From Humulus lupulus (Eukaryota > Streptophyta > Magnoliopsida > Rosales > Cannabaceae), in assembly GCF_963169125.1 (NCBI RefSeq), contig NC_084793.1:138672297-138736296 (forward strand): a stretch of DNA of 64,000 bases. The letters are read 5' to 3'. Position 1 is the stretch's first letter. Each line of letters opens with the position of its first letter. Both the position numbers and the translations under genes were made by a program. The notes below the pieces were generated by a model. That model worked only from the letters and a program-made list of their open reading frames with translations. It did not search any database and had not been told where the DNA came from. This document shows, piece after piece, positions 11,339 to 20,632 of the stretch.

Positions 11339-12836
11339 GGCGTTGCCCAAAGCGAGGGAAGGGACTTTGATCCTCGCTTTAGGGATTATGAAAGTGAGGT
11401 GGGACCGTCCGAGGAGTTAGAGGAGGTTCTAATAGATGAGAATGATCCGACCAGAGGGATCAAGGTTGGAAAAAAGTTGAAGTCAGAAGTAAGAGCACAG
11501 CTGATAGAATTTTTGCGAAAGAATCAAGATGTCTTCGCCTGGTCTCACGGTCTCACAAGGATATGGTGGGTATCTCACCAACTGTGATCAGCCACGTGCT
11601 CAACATGGATGAAAGCTATCCAGCAGTGCAGCAGAAGAGAAGATTTCTTGACAAAGATCGAGCAAAGGCTCTCAAGGAGGAGGTAGAACGGCTAAAGGAA
11701 AACGGGTTTATAAGGGAAGCATATTACCCTGCCTGGGTTTCAAACCCAGTGTTAGTACCCAAGTCCAATGGTAAGTGGAGGACTTGTGTGGATTTTACCG
11801 ACCTGAACAAAGGATGTCCAAAGGATTGTTTTCCTTTCCCAAGAATAGACCAGTTGGTGGATGTGACCTCTGGTCATGAAACATTGTCCTTCATGGATGC
11901 TTATTTGGGGTATAACCAGATTAGTATGCATCCTCCCGATGAAGAGCATACCAATTTCCGAACAGACATAGGGATGTACTGTTATAAGGTCATGCCATTC
12001 GGCTTGAAGAACGCGGGAGCCACCTACCAGCGTTTGGTGAATGGTATGTTCACCAAGAATATGGAGGTGTACGTAGACGATATGCTGGTAAAGTCAAAGG
12101 AAGCTGAAGGACATGTACGAGATTTGGAGGAATGCTTTGCAGTGCTGAGAAAGTACAGCATGAAGTTAAACCCCCTCAAATGCTCGTTTGGAGTAAGTTC
12201 TGGAAAATTTCTTGGGTTTATTGTGAACTCCCGAGGAATAGAGGCAAATCCAGAAAAGATAAGGGCGCTCGCTGAAATGAAGTCTCCGGCCAGAATTAAG
12301 GATGTGCAAAGCTTAACTGGGCAGATTACTGCTCTAAGTAGGTTCATCTCTAAATCGACGGACAAGTGTGTCCCGTTTTTTAATCTTCTTAGAGGAAGCA
12401 AGAAGTTTGAATGGACGGTAGAATGCGAGCAGGCTTTCCAAGCCATAAAGGAACACTTGGCTCAACCTCCTGTTCTTTCGAAACCAGTTGATGGGGAAGA
12501 CCTATTTATTTACCTAGCAGTCACAGAGCACGCTGTTAGTGCTGCTCTAGTGCGAGAAGAAGATAAAGTGCAGCAGCCGGTGTACTACGTTAGCAAGCGA
12601 TTGATAGGAGCAGAGTCCCGATATCCCATGATCGAGAAGTTGGCCTATTGCTTGGTACTTGCATCTCGTAAGTTGCGACCGTACTTCCAAGCACACCCCA
12701 TTAAAGTCCTTACCGACCAGCCCCTACGCCAAGTCTTGCAAAACCAGAGTCATCTGGTCGGCTACTTAAATGGGCAGTTGAATTGGGCCAATTCAAAATC
12801 AAGTACCAACTGAGATCTTCTATTAAGGGTTAGGCT
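11339..12836 (+). pseudogene. pol: Tat reverse transcriptase and first RNase H (element A)
   Basis: Coding resumes in frame after TAG 11338. RT motifs are clear: NGKWRTCVDFTDLNKGCPKDCFP, LSFMDAYLGYNQI, VMPFGLKNAGATYQRLVN and the catalytic EVYVDDMLVKS. The connection domain and ancestral RNase H follow (FIYLAVTEHAVSAAL, YYVSKRLIGAESRYP, LTDQPLRQVL). Two lesions are visible. An 8-bp tandem duplication GGTCTCAC (11541-11548, 11549-11556) shifts the frame before the RT. One A is missing from the run at 12740-12743, and a TAG at 12831-12833 follows once the frame is corrected. RT copies element RNA into cDNA. Confidence 0.85.
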
Positions 12837-13370
12837 TTGGTGGATTTCATTTCTGAATGTACTGGGATTGCTGATATTCCCGACCAGCAAGAGTGTACAG
12901 CTGGGCAGAGAGAGGATCTTCCTACTTGGCAACTTTTTGTTGATGGGTCATCAAACGAGCATCATTCAGGAGCTGGAATTATATTGGTCATGCCGGAGAA
13001 GCATCGAATTCATTGTGCACTAAGGTTCCGATTTAGTGCTTCTAACAATGAGGCGGAGTATGAAGCCCTCCTAGCAGGCTTGCGCTTGGCTAGAGATGTT
13101 CGAGCCCGGTCGATTGAAGTGAATAGTGATTCCCAACTGGTGGTCTACCAAGTCTTGGGGGAATATCAAGCAAGGGGCCTACGCATGATGGCATACTTAA
13201 ATAAGACCAAGGATCTGCTAGCACAATTCGAGGAGTATACTATTAAGCTGGTACCACAGGAGCAGAACTCTAACGCAGACGCTCTAGCAAAACTAGCTTG
13301 TGCAAAAGATTCTGAAACTCTGAATAAAGTACCGGTGGAATACTTGGCAGAGCCGAGCATTAATGAATAA
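12837..13370 (+). CDS. pol: Second (acquired) RNase H domain of Tat Pol (element A)
   Basis: The domain has a full set of acidic RNase H positions: FVDGSSNEHHSGAG, NNEAEYEALLAGL, EVNSDSQLV and NADALAKLA. It follows the first RNase H of the RT, giving the dual RNase H arrangement known for Tat-clade elements, whose second domain is of archaeal/plant type. It ends at TAA 13368-13370 in AEPSINE-stop; the same frame continues at 13377 into integrase. Element B also has a stop (TGA 47097-47099) within a few codons of this position. Confidence 0.8.
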   Translation: MVDFISECTGIADIPDQQECTAGQREDLPTWQLFVDGSSNEHHSGAGIILVMPEKHRIHCALRFRFSASNNEAEYEALLAGLRLARDVRARSIEVNSDSQLVVYQVLGEYQARGLRMMAYLNKTKDLLAQFEEYTIKLVPQEQNSNADALAKLACAKDSETLNKVPVEYLAEPSINE

Positions 13371-14622
13371 GAAGCCATGCCCATCACAATAGTTGACACT
13401 TGGATGACACCCATCATTGCTTACCTTGAGCAAGGAACCCTCCCAGATGATCGTAATGAATTAAAGAAGATTATGAGGCAAGCTGCTAGGTACATTATGA
13501 TGGATGGGGTGTTGTATAGAAGAGGGTACTCTTTACCTCTACTCAGGTGCATAGCACCCGACCAGTCAAAAAACTTATTAGCTGAAGTGCACAAGGGGTT
13601 CTGCGGAGATCAGCTGGGGGGCAGAGCCTATCCAAAAAGATTTTGCGGCAAGGATTTTTCTGGCCTACAATGAATGAAGATTCCATGGAGTACGTGAAGA
13701 AGTGTGATAAATGCCAAAGATTTTCTAAAGTACCCAGGGCACCTCCGAATGTCTTGAAGCAAATGCAGAGCCCATGGCCTTTTGCAGTATGGGGCATTGA
13801 TCTGATCGAGAAATTACCCAAAGGGAAAGGAGGAGTACAGTTTGCAGTGGTTGCTGTGGATTATTTCACCAAGTGGACTGAAGCCGAGCCACTAGCCACG
13901 ATCACCTTGAAGAAAGTGTTAGACTTTGTGGTTAAAAATATAATATGTCGCTATGGTCTGCCCAAGAAGATAGTGTCTGAGAACGGCACTTAGTTCGACA
14001 GTGACATATTTACCGATTTCTGCACTCGGAATGGCATCACGAAAAGTTTCTCCTCGGTAGCTCATCCGCAAGCCAATGGGCAAGTTGAAGCCGTAAATAA
14101 AACTTTGAAAGATACTTTAAAAAAGCGTCTAGAGCGAGCTAAGGGTGCTTAGGCGGAAGAATTACCCGAAGTCCTTTCGTCATACAAGACTACTGCCCGG
14201 ACAGCAACTGGTCATACCCCTTTTTCGTTGGCATATGGGTATGAGGCCATGTTACCTGTGGAAGTAGACCCACCATCTCATCGAAGGACCATGTACGACC
14301 AGGAGGAGAATCACCAGTTGATAGCTGAGTCTTTAGATTTCCTTGAGGAGAGACGAGAAAAAGCAAGCTTGAGAGTTGCTACTCATCAGCAAAAGTGGCC
14401 CGCTATTTTAATTCCAAAGTCAGAGATCGAAAGTTCCAGGTCAGAGATTTGGTCCTCAGGAAGGTGTTCATCAGAGACCCGGCGGCTGGAGTACTAGGAC
14501 CAAACTGGGAGGGACCGTATCAAATTGAGCAAGTCTTGCCACCCGGCACTTACAAACTTGTTCGATTAAATGGAGAGCTGATCAGGAACTATTGGAATGG
14601 CGAGCACTTGAGGAATCAATAA
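13371..14622 (+). pseudogene. pol: Tat integrase (element A)
   Basis: The N-terminal zinc region (VHKGFCGD...CDKCQRFSK), catalytic core (AVWGIDLIEKLP; HPQANGQVEAVNKT) and C-terminal domain (ending RNYWNGEHLRNQ, stop 14620-14622) are all present but broken. The frame shifts by one base after GDQLGGR near 13622. The second catalytic Asp reads Glu (GAG 13979-13981, in VSENGT where B has VSDNGT). Stops lie at 13992-13994 (TAG) and near 14151 (TAG for Trp). A second one-base deletion occurs near 14393. Integrase would insert the cDNA. This copy cannot be active. Confidence 0.85.
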
Positions 14623-15580
14623 ATACTGCTTACAGAGTAGTAGCTTTATATCAAGTGTTCAACTTGTTATTTAAGTTTGTTTGTGAACTGGCTATTTGCT
14701 AACCAGTCATGTTATTTTGAACAATGTTATTTTGTTTGAGACTAGTAATTAGACACTTTTTGTCCTTTTCTTTTACGAGTAATAAAAGAGATCATGCGTA
14801 GCACGGTCAAATCTTGCTACAAATTTTGCATATGTGTTGATTATTCTTGCTTTGGCAGTGTTCAACTGTCATTACAACTTAAAACAAAAAAAGGTTTTCT
14901 AAAAGAAAAACCGGGCAGTGTTCAACTGGTCGGTATCCATCAGATGAATGACCAACGTTTAAATAGTTGCATGTTTTTGCAGTGTTTAACTGCTGAAATA
15001 TCTTTTGTATATTCAATGTGTTTCACGAGTACTAACTGCTCTGACAAATTTGGTCAAGTAGCAAGTGATCAAGGATTTTTCAACCCTCAATCACTTGGGG
15101 GGCACATAGGGTATACTGGTATACACTTCAACACAAGCAATAAGAACACGAGCAAATATATTTTTTTTCAGGCTGACTTGTAAGTTTTTGAAGTCGAAAG
15201 GGTCATTAAGCTAACTTGTTTTACAAAGCTTAATTAACTTGGAATTTTTTTCAAAATTTTAAGTTAGAAGCAGATATTCGTGTGACAATAAACATTATGC
15301 TCATAAAATGTTAGAGCAATAAGAGTGTGAGAAAGTATACTTAGTATGGACTTATGAAATGTCTAGAATTTCTAAGTTAGAAAACTAAGTACTCACATGA
15401 AAATATAAGGCATCTATGTAATAAAACTTTTAAATGATTAAGTCTATAAAAGTAAAGTGTTCATAGCTCGGCCATACGAGCAAAAGTGCAGTAGAAAAAT
15501 ACAAAATAAAGGTCTACTAGTCAGCTGGTCAGATGACAGCCTCTCTGGTCGGATGGAGGCCTCTTTGGTCGGATGGGAGC
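14623..15580. other. Untranslated spacer between pol and the antisense gene (element A)
   Basis: No credible coding frame. It holds several short repeats of the phrase GGCAGTGTTCAACTG, an inverted repeat around CAAGTGAT...ATCACTTG (15062-15096), the internal polypurine tract and a short tandem array at its right end. Confidence 0.6.
15094..15106 (+). promoter_or_regulatory. Internal polypurine tract-like copy (element A)
   Basis: CTTGGGGGGCACA nearly equals the 3' tract CTTGGGGGGCAAA at 19489-19501. It lies between pol and the antisense gene, behind an inverted repeat. Element B has the counterpart at 48706-48718. It could act as a second plus-strand primer or mark an older 3' end of the element. 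Confidence 0.5.
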
Positions 15581-15595
15581 TCACTGGTCGGCTAT
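15524..15595. repeat. Short tandem array, core CTGGTCGGATGG
   Basis: Four imperfect units of about 18-20 bp sharing (C)TGGTCGG, immediately beyond the stop of the antisense gene. The same core (in reverse, CCGACCAG) builds the array in the 3' LTR at 19610-19850. Confidence 0.65.
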
Positions 15596-18033
15596 GGCAG
15601 GTTGATCAACGCCTTCCTCAGCATCAGCTGCTTCTTCCGGTCGGAATGACAGCGTGGGGGAAAAAGGTGTAGTGCCAGTAGGATTAGCTGCTTCCTCAGC
15701 AGCCTTTGCTTCCTCAGAAAGTTGAGGTTGAGAGGCTTGTTCGGCTTCCACACCTGGTAAAAGCAGTTGAAGCAGATTTCCTCGTAGCAAGCAAGATCAG
15801 CTTCTTTCTCTCGCCTTAGCTCCTCATTCTCACGAGTCAGTTTCTCCAGCTGATCGGTCAGTGACTTGTTGGTTTGAATTTTTTTTTTATTCTCATCAAA
15901 CAGCCCCCTAAGAGACTCATCACGCTCAGCCATAGTCTTTACTGCCTGCTCTAGCTTGGATTTGAGATTCTTCTCCGAAGAAGTTAAAGTCTCCACTCTA
16001 GCTTGAGCATCCACTAGTTTATCATTTAGGACCTTGATCAACTCCTTATAGTCTACTGCTCAGTGCTGAGCGTGACTGATGGTGATGAGCAACTGCATGG
16101 AAAACAGGAGGTTACTACAAGTAAAAATATTAATAACAAACTGTCTTGTGATAGAATACTTACATTCATCAACTGAGCGAGACCTCTTTGTAAGACGACT
16201 TCAACGCTAAGCTGAGGTAAGGATTCAAAGCTTTGAATCATTGAAGCATCATGGAGAATCTGGTCAAGCAATTCCTTCCCGATATTACCAGCAGTGCGAA
16301 GGGCCTCACTCAGGCCAGTCAAGCTAGTAGGGGTTAGGCTTGCAGAGGGAGGAAGTGAGGAAGGAGTCAGCTGCGGGATTGTGATCGACTCCTTGGGTTG
16401 TCTCCCTTGGCTGGGCGGAGTGGTCCTTGGGACTTTGCTTGGAGGGGTGGAGCCACTTCCTTCCCTAGATTTCCTCTTTGGGGCAAGAGAGGTGTTCAAT
16501 TGCCTAAACATCTCTGAATCTGCAAAAGAGAAAGCATAAGGTTTGTTAGTAAAAAATAAAGCAATATGTGGATAAATACTTTACAACAACCAAACAGCTC
16601 TATAAATCCCATATAACCAAGTTATTTAAAATCAAACATCTCACTATGACTACTAGACCTGAGTTTAGGATTTGGTCGAGGAAGTCATCTTCTTCGTCAG
16701 ATGATGAGCTTAAGTCTCTCTCAAGCTGGATGGTCTTTCCCTTCCCAGGCTGTGTGGGAATAACAAGTCTGCGTTGGTCCTCTGGCTGGGGCTCCCTAAT
16801 GATGAGATCACCTGGTCTGCGAGAATGGGGAGATGGTCCAGGAGAGAACTGATCGGTCACTACCTCAGTATCGGCATTGGACTGATCAGTTGCATTAGCT
16901 TCCTCGGTAAGGCTCTCTATTGTGATGTTCTGGTTACTTGGTAGCAGGCCCACCATCTGAAGATTATCCATAGTAACCAACTCTTTCACATCCTTCTCCT
17001 CGGTGCGCATATTATCCAACTCCTCTGCTCGGGCACACATTTCTTTGGTAGGCAAGGGCTAGTGAAATGGACCCACGTGTGTAAAGGCCAAGTTGTTGGC
17101 CTTGATGTCTGAAGTGAGAAAATACTCTGTATAGTTTTTTCCAAGATTCGACTTGTGAGTAATACCATGGAGGTATTTAATCCCTTTATGCCTATGGAAG
17201 AGGTGGAAAAAACCTGTGTTCTTGTGGCTTGGGTTGGTTCTGAAGTCGAATAGGTAGTGTATTTCGTGAGGAGTAGGTGGATCCCAGCCTTGCAGGAAGT
17301 AAAGGATGTATAGAGTGGACAACACCTGAATCCCATTAGGAGCAATCTGGAAGGGAGAGACGTTGAAATAATCCGCTACTGACCAGAAGAAGGGGTGTAG
17401 CGGGATGGTAGCTCCTGCGTATACATGGTGCCTAGACCAGGCACAGTAAGGTCTGCCAGGCCTGTTTGCTCTCTGATGAGGGCGCGGACATATCACATTA
17501 ACCCCACTCAAGCCCAAGGCTTGGATGTGTTTGTCGAACATCCCGGGGTTAAGTTTTGAAGGTTTAGCGGTAAACCAAGAAAGTGTTTCTTCTCCTTCCT
17601 TTCTTGGTTTTTGGACAGCCAAACGCTGGATCTCGATAGCGAATTTCTGAGTAATTTTTCTCCGAGGCTTATTTGGTTTTTGCGTCTGGCGGGGTGGTCT
17701 CGAAGAAGCCGCAGTTCGGACCTCACTGCGTTCCACCACTTTCTGTACCGCTCTGCGGGCTACCTGAGGATCCTGGTCCAGTGGGAGTCTGTTAGATTTT
17801 GTTACCCACATTTCTGACTGTTCAGCCTGTTGATGGAGGAACTGCTCTTCGTGAAGGAAGTATAAGGCTGATCGGGGGAGGATCTTTTTAAAACGGCGAA
17901 AGCGATCCTCAGGAATACGACTGCTAGGAGACTTCGACGAAGAGTCGCTGCTTTGAGGAGTATCGCTCGATTGCGGGATGGAAGTGTCAGAATTTGTATG
18001 GTTGTCACCTCCCCTATAGTCGAAGAGATTCAT
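15581..18033 (-). pseudogene. Antisense accessory gene of Tat element A
   Basis: Predicted coding exons (minus strand): 18033-16659, 16519-16164 and 16092-15581. Introns are 16520-16658 (139 bp, phase 1, CAG|GTCTAG...TTTTGCAG) and 16093-16163 (71 bp, phase 0, AAT|GTAAGT...CATGCAG). Exon 1 carries a Ser-rich N-terminus, a basic region and the conserved domain IPLHPFFWSVADYFNVSPFQ...PPTPHEIHYLF, as in B. A TAG at 17059-17061 lies where B and F have an additional intron. The last exon encodes a coiled coil (heptads from VLNDKLVDAQARVETL to ENEELRREKE). It then has a frame change before the C-terminal tail, which ends EGVDQPAIADQ. A TGA lies early in the last exon. Function unknown; Tat antisense ORF. 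Both intron positions and phases match B. Confidence 0.6.
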
Positions 18034-19091
18034 CTACAAAAAATAAAAGTGGGGAGGTGAATAACCATACAAATATAAATCAATTAGTTCAACAGGGAAA
18101 TGTTTATTTTTCTACTCAGAAAAAATTGATCTAAGTAGTAAAAATATGGCATGCATGAGAAAAAAAAAAGAGAATTTTTGTGCCTAAAAGTGCCTAAGGT
18201 CCCTAGAATGAGCATGTATGAGGGAAAAAATGATAGGCAAAAATTTTGGTGCCTAAAGTGTGATGTCCGAGCGGTGCACCTGCGTCACGCCGAAGCTTCC
18301 GAGCCGTGCGCGCGTGTCCGAGCAGTGTGCCAAGGGTTGTCGAGCGCATGCATTTCTGGGCAGCTGTCCGAAGAGCTGAGCCTTGGGTCCGAGCGGATGC
18401 TAACGCATCCGACCAGCCAGCGTCGAGGCGTCCGAGCGAGCATGTGTGGCATCCGAGTGGAAGCATCTGTGTCCTATCGGACATCGCGTGTATTTGGTGA
18501 CCGAGCCGAAGAGTGCACCCGAGGAGCCAGCAGGTGCGCGTCCGAGCGGTTGCGTCGAGGCATCCGAGGGGCTGGAGTTGGTCTGATCGGATGGAGAGTT
18601 GGTCCGAGGGGTCGATGAGCATAAAGATCAAGGCGAATCTCTTTGTGTCCGAGCAGCCTAAAAAAAAAGCTATGGCTAATCGGCCATGAATGTACAACCC
18701 TGAACCCATTTCGAAAAACAAAAGCCCTAAATTCCATGAACACAAACACAATTCCTCATCTAAAATACACAACAACAAGATCAAAAGGGGTGATTTGAAA
18801 GGTTTCAAATGTTCTTGAGATCATATATACCATCCATTGCCCATAAACCCATACTTATGATTTAGGTTAAATAATTCATTTTTCTTTAAATTTCTATGAA
18901 ATTGAAGATAAAATTGAGTTACCCATAACCTAAACAACATCAAAACAGCCACAAAACACATTGTATTTCAAAGATTCATATACAAATTCAAGGGGAAAGT
19001 GTCCTATGAAGTTTCGGCCAACACCCATATATTCTTGAAGTTTTGAAAAAAAAAACAACAACATAAGTGGAGATGAAGAAGAAGGACTTAC
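18034..19091 (-). other. Predicted 5'-leader intron of the A antisense gene
   Basis: Donor TTGG|GTAAGTCC (intron starting at 19091) and acceptor TTTTTTGTAG|ATGAAT, with the ATG immediately at the exon start. At 1058 bp it is longer than the F and B leader introns because it contains the GC-rich TCCGAG array. The non-coding exon would run from about 19235 to 19092. Confidence 0.5.
18250..18660. repeat. Degenerate GC-rich array with core GTCCGAGCGG
   Basis: The hexamer TCCGAG recurs at least nine times in about 400 bp with irregular spacing, mixed with variants such as TCCGAAG and TCCGACC. It forms a sharp GC island between AT-rich flanks and lies wholly inside the predicted leader intron of the antisense gene. 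Open frames across it (for example 18151-18618) are by-products of the repeat. Confidence 0.7.
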
Positions 19092-19261
19092 CCAATCTTG
19101 AAGAACCTTGATTTTCTTGAAGAAATGGGAGCTTTCCCTTGATGTTCTTGAACTTTCAGCCAAGAAAAGGAGTTATGGGGTATTCGTCCAAAGAGAGGAA
19201 AAGATGAAGGAAGAGAGAAATGTTTGCTCTATTTTGCTTATGAGAATATGGGAACACATGG

Positions 19262-19272
19262 GTCTATTTAAA
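19262..19272 (-). promoter_or_regulatory. TATA-like box for the A antisense gene
   Basis: The minus strand reads TTTAAATAGAC, one change from the plant consensus TATAAATAGA. It is about 170 bp upstream of the predicted leader donor at 19091. Weak on its own; supported by the similar layout in F and B. Confidence 0.4.
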
Positions 19273-19488
19273 GAAAAAAAGTGGAAATTGCCACTTATTT
19301 TTAGACCCTTGGAATTCCTTGAGCATTTTTTCTCCCCACGATTGTGAGCAGTTAATTCCAATGATCGTGGTCTGCTAGGGAGTCGTGGTCTGTTGCATGG
19401 GCGGGAAAATGAACAGTTAGATTTTTTTCATTATGCCGGCAGCAATGGAGGAAAAAAAGTTTATTATGTGAGAACATCATATAATAAA

Positions 19489-19501
19489 CTTGGGGGGCAA
19501 A
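19489..19501 (+). promoter_or_regulatory. 3' polypurine tract of element A
   Basis: CTTGGGGGGCAAA lies directly before the LTR start TGTTATCCCC. It is the plus-strand primer site, equal in form to that of element B (CTTGGGGAGCAAA). Confidence 0.8.
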
Positions 19502-20349
19502 TGTTATCCCCAAAATTTGAAAACGATGAAGTGGCAATAGAAATGACAAATGGCAAGGAATGGTTGGCTAATATGGCTTAGGAGTGACCCGGTAGACCAG
19601 TGGAGAATTTTGACTGGCCAGTCAAGTGTCATGACCGACCAGTCACATGTTTGTCTGCCCAGGCATGACCTTGGCCGACTAGTCATGACCATGTCCGACC
19701 AGTCACATGTTTGTCTGCCCAGGCATGACCTTGGCCGACCAGTCAGGTGCATGTCTGCCCAGTCAGGTGCATGTCTGCCCAGTTAGGTGCGTGTCCGCCC
19801 AGTAAAGTGTTTGGCCGACCAGTGAAGGTTTGGCCGACCAGCCTGAATGTGATGTGGATCGACTAGACAGAGCAGGGCTACGCAAAAGATCCCAGAAACG
19901 GTTTCAACAAGAATCGGTCTTACCTGCGGGAATCTCTCAGATTATCCCATAAATATAGTGTATTGTTGTATTTTGAATATTATTATTAATTAAATATAGA
20001 GAGAATAACAAAATATCCTGATTATGGGGGACATCATCTGTACGATCCTGGGCCTATAAATACAAGGCTCATGGCATCATAAAGGGGATTCAGAATTCTA
20101 ATTTTCTAGAGAGAGAGTAATTGTATCGAGAGAACTCTTGTATTCTTGTTATCTGCACTGAAGAAACTCTGTTGACTCAGGTTCATCTGATCTGGAGTGT
20201 AGATCTATAATCATAACTCTAAGTGGATTAGGCTATTACCAACACATTGGGGCTGAACCACTATAAAAATTGTTTGTGTCGTTTATTTCTCTTGAAGGTT
20301 TTTTGTCGTTTTGACATCTACGCGTCGTTGGCCAAAAACACGGTCAACA
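19502..20349 (+). repeat. 3' LTR of element A (848 bp)
   Basis: It starts TGTTATCCCCAAAATTTG and ends CACGGTCAACA. A CCTATAAATAC TATA box is near 20053 and the leader GAGAGAGAGTAATTG follows. The last 200 bp resemble the end of the B LTRs (TAGGTTATTACCA, GGGGCTGAACCACTATAAA, GGTCAACA). Immediately after it, CCCCATAAAAT continues the LTR of chromovirus C, showing the insertion site. Confidence 0.85.
19610..19850. repeat. Tandem array in the LTR of element A
   Basis: About ten imperfect units of roughly 20 bp built on GACCAGTCA and TGTCTGCCCAG. One 60-bp higher-order unit (GTCCGACCAGTCACATG... to ...GACCTTGGCCGAC) is present twice, at about 19628 and 19688. It lies in the U3 part upstream of the TATA box. 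Such an array could supply repeated regulatory sites, but no factor is identified. Confidence 0.8.
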
Positions 20350-20632
20350 CCCCATAAAATATCTAATACCCAAAGTACTCCTCGACTCGCCCCGAGTCAG
20401 ATTCTCAACCCCGTTGTGACTTTCTGACTAACGGCTCCCTAGGACTGTCTCGGATCGTGCTACGCAGATTTATCACAAACATATCACAATTATCACATTT
20501 ATGCCCTCAACAAGCTAACATTACAAACATACCCCTAATAACCAGACGAGGCCCACATGCATATTTAATTTACCTAAACATGCATTTCTATCACATATTC
20601 ACATAAGTTCACATATTATATCTATAACGCCC
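20350..20632 (-). repeat. 3' LTR of chromovirus C, distal fragment
   Basis: Aligns almost base for base with 31982-32243 of the 5' LTR (shared GTTGTGACTTTCTGACTAAC, CTCGGATCGTGCTACGCAGA), with roughly ten substitutions and two small indels. It continues at 22909-22986 beyond the solo LTR. The other 1.9 kb of this LTR should lie left of element A but is missing. Confidence 0.85.

Larger units (their letters stand above)
9530..20349 (+). mobile_element. Element A: 5'-truncated Tat-type Ty3/gypsy retrotransposon
   Basis: From left to right: gag lacking its N-terminus, protease, RT, two RNase H domains, integrase, an internal polypurine tract, an antisense gene, the 3' polypurine tract and a full 3' LTR (19502-20349). 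No 5' LTR or PBS is present; AT-rich sequence runs straight into the gag frame near 9530. By comparison with element B about 2 kb is missing. At the right it abuts an LTR of chromovirus C, so A inserted into C before a deletion removed its left end. Frameshifts (11541-11556, 12740, 13622, 14393) and stops make it non-autonomous. Confidence 0.85.

Noticed and set aside
13616..13626. -1 frameshift signal in element A
   Set aside because: The local heptamer GGGCAGA is not slippery, so recoding at this copy is not supported.
17059..17075. A 14-base intron in the A antisense gene at the site of the first F/B intron
   Set aside because: Far below the minimum size for plant introns; the copy more likely lacks the intron and carries a TAG.
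18151..18808. Overlapping ORFs of 155 and 201 aa over the GC-rich array
   Set aside because: Both strands are open because the repeat is GC-rich and lacks stops; they are by-products of the TCCGAG array.
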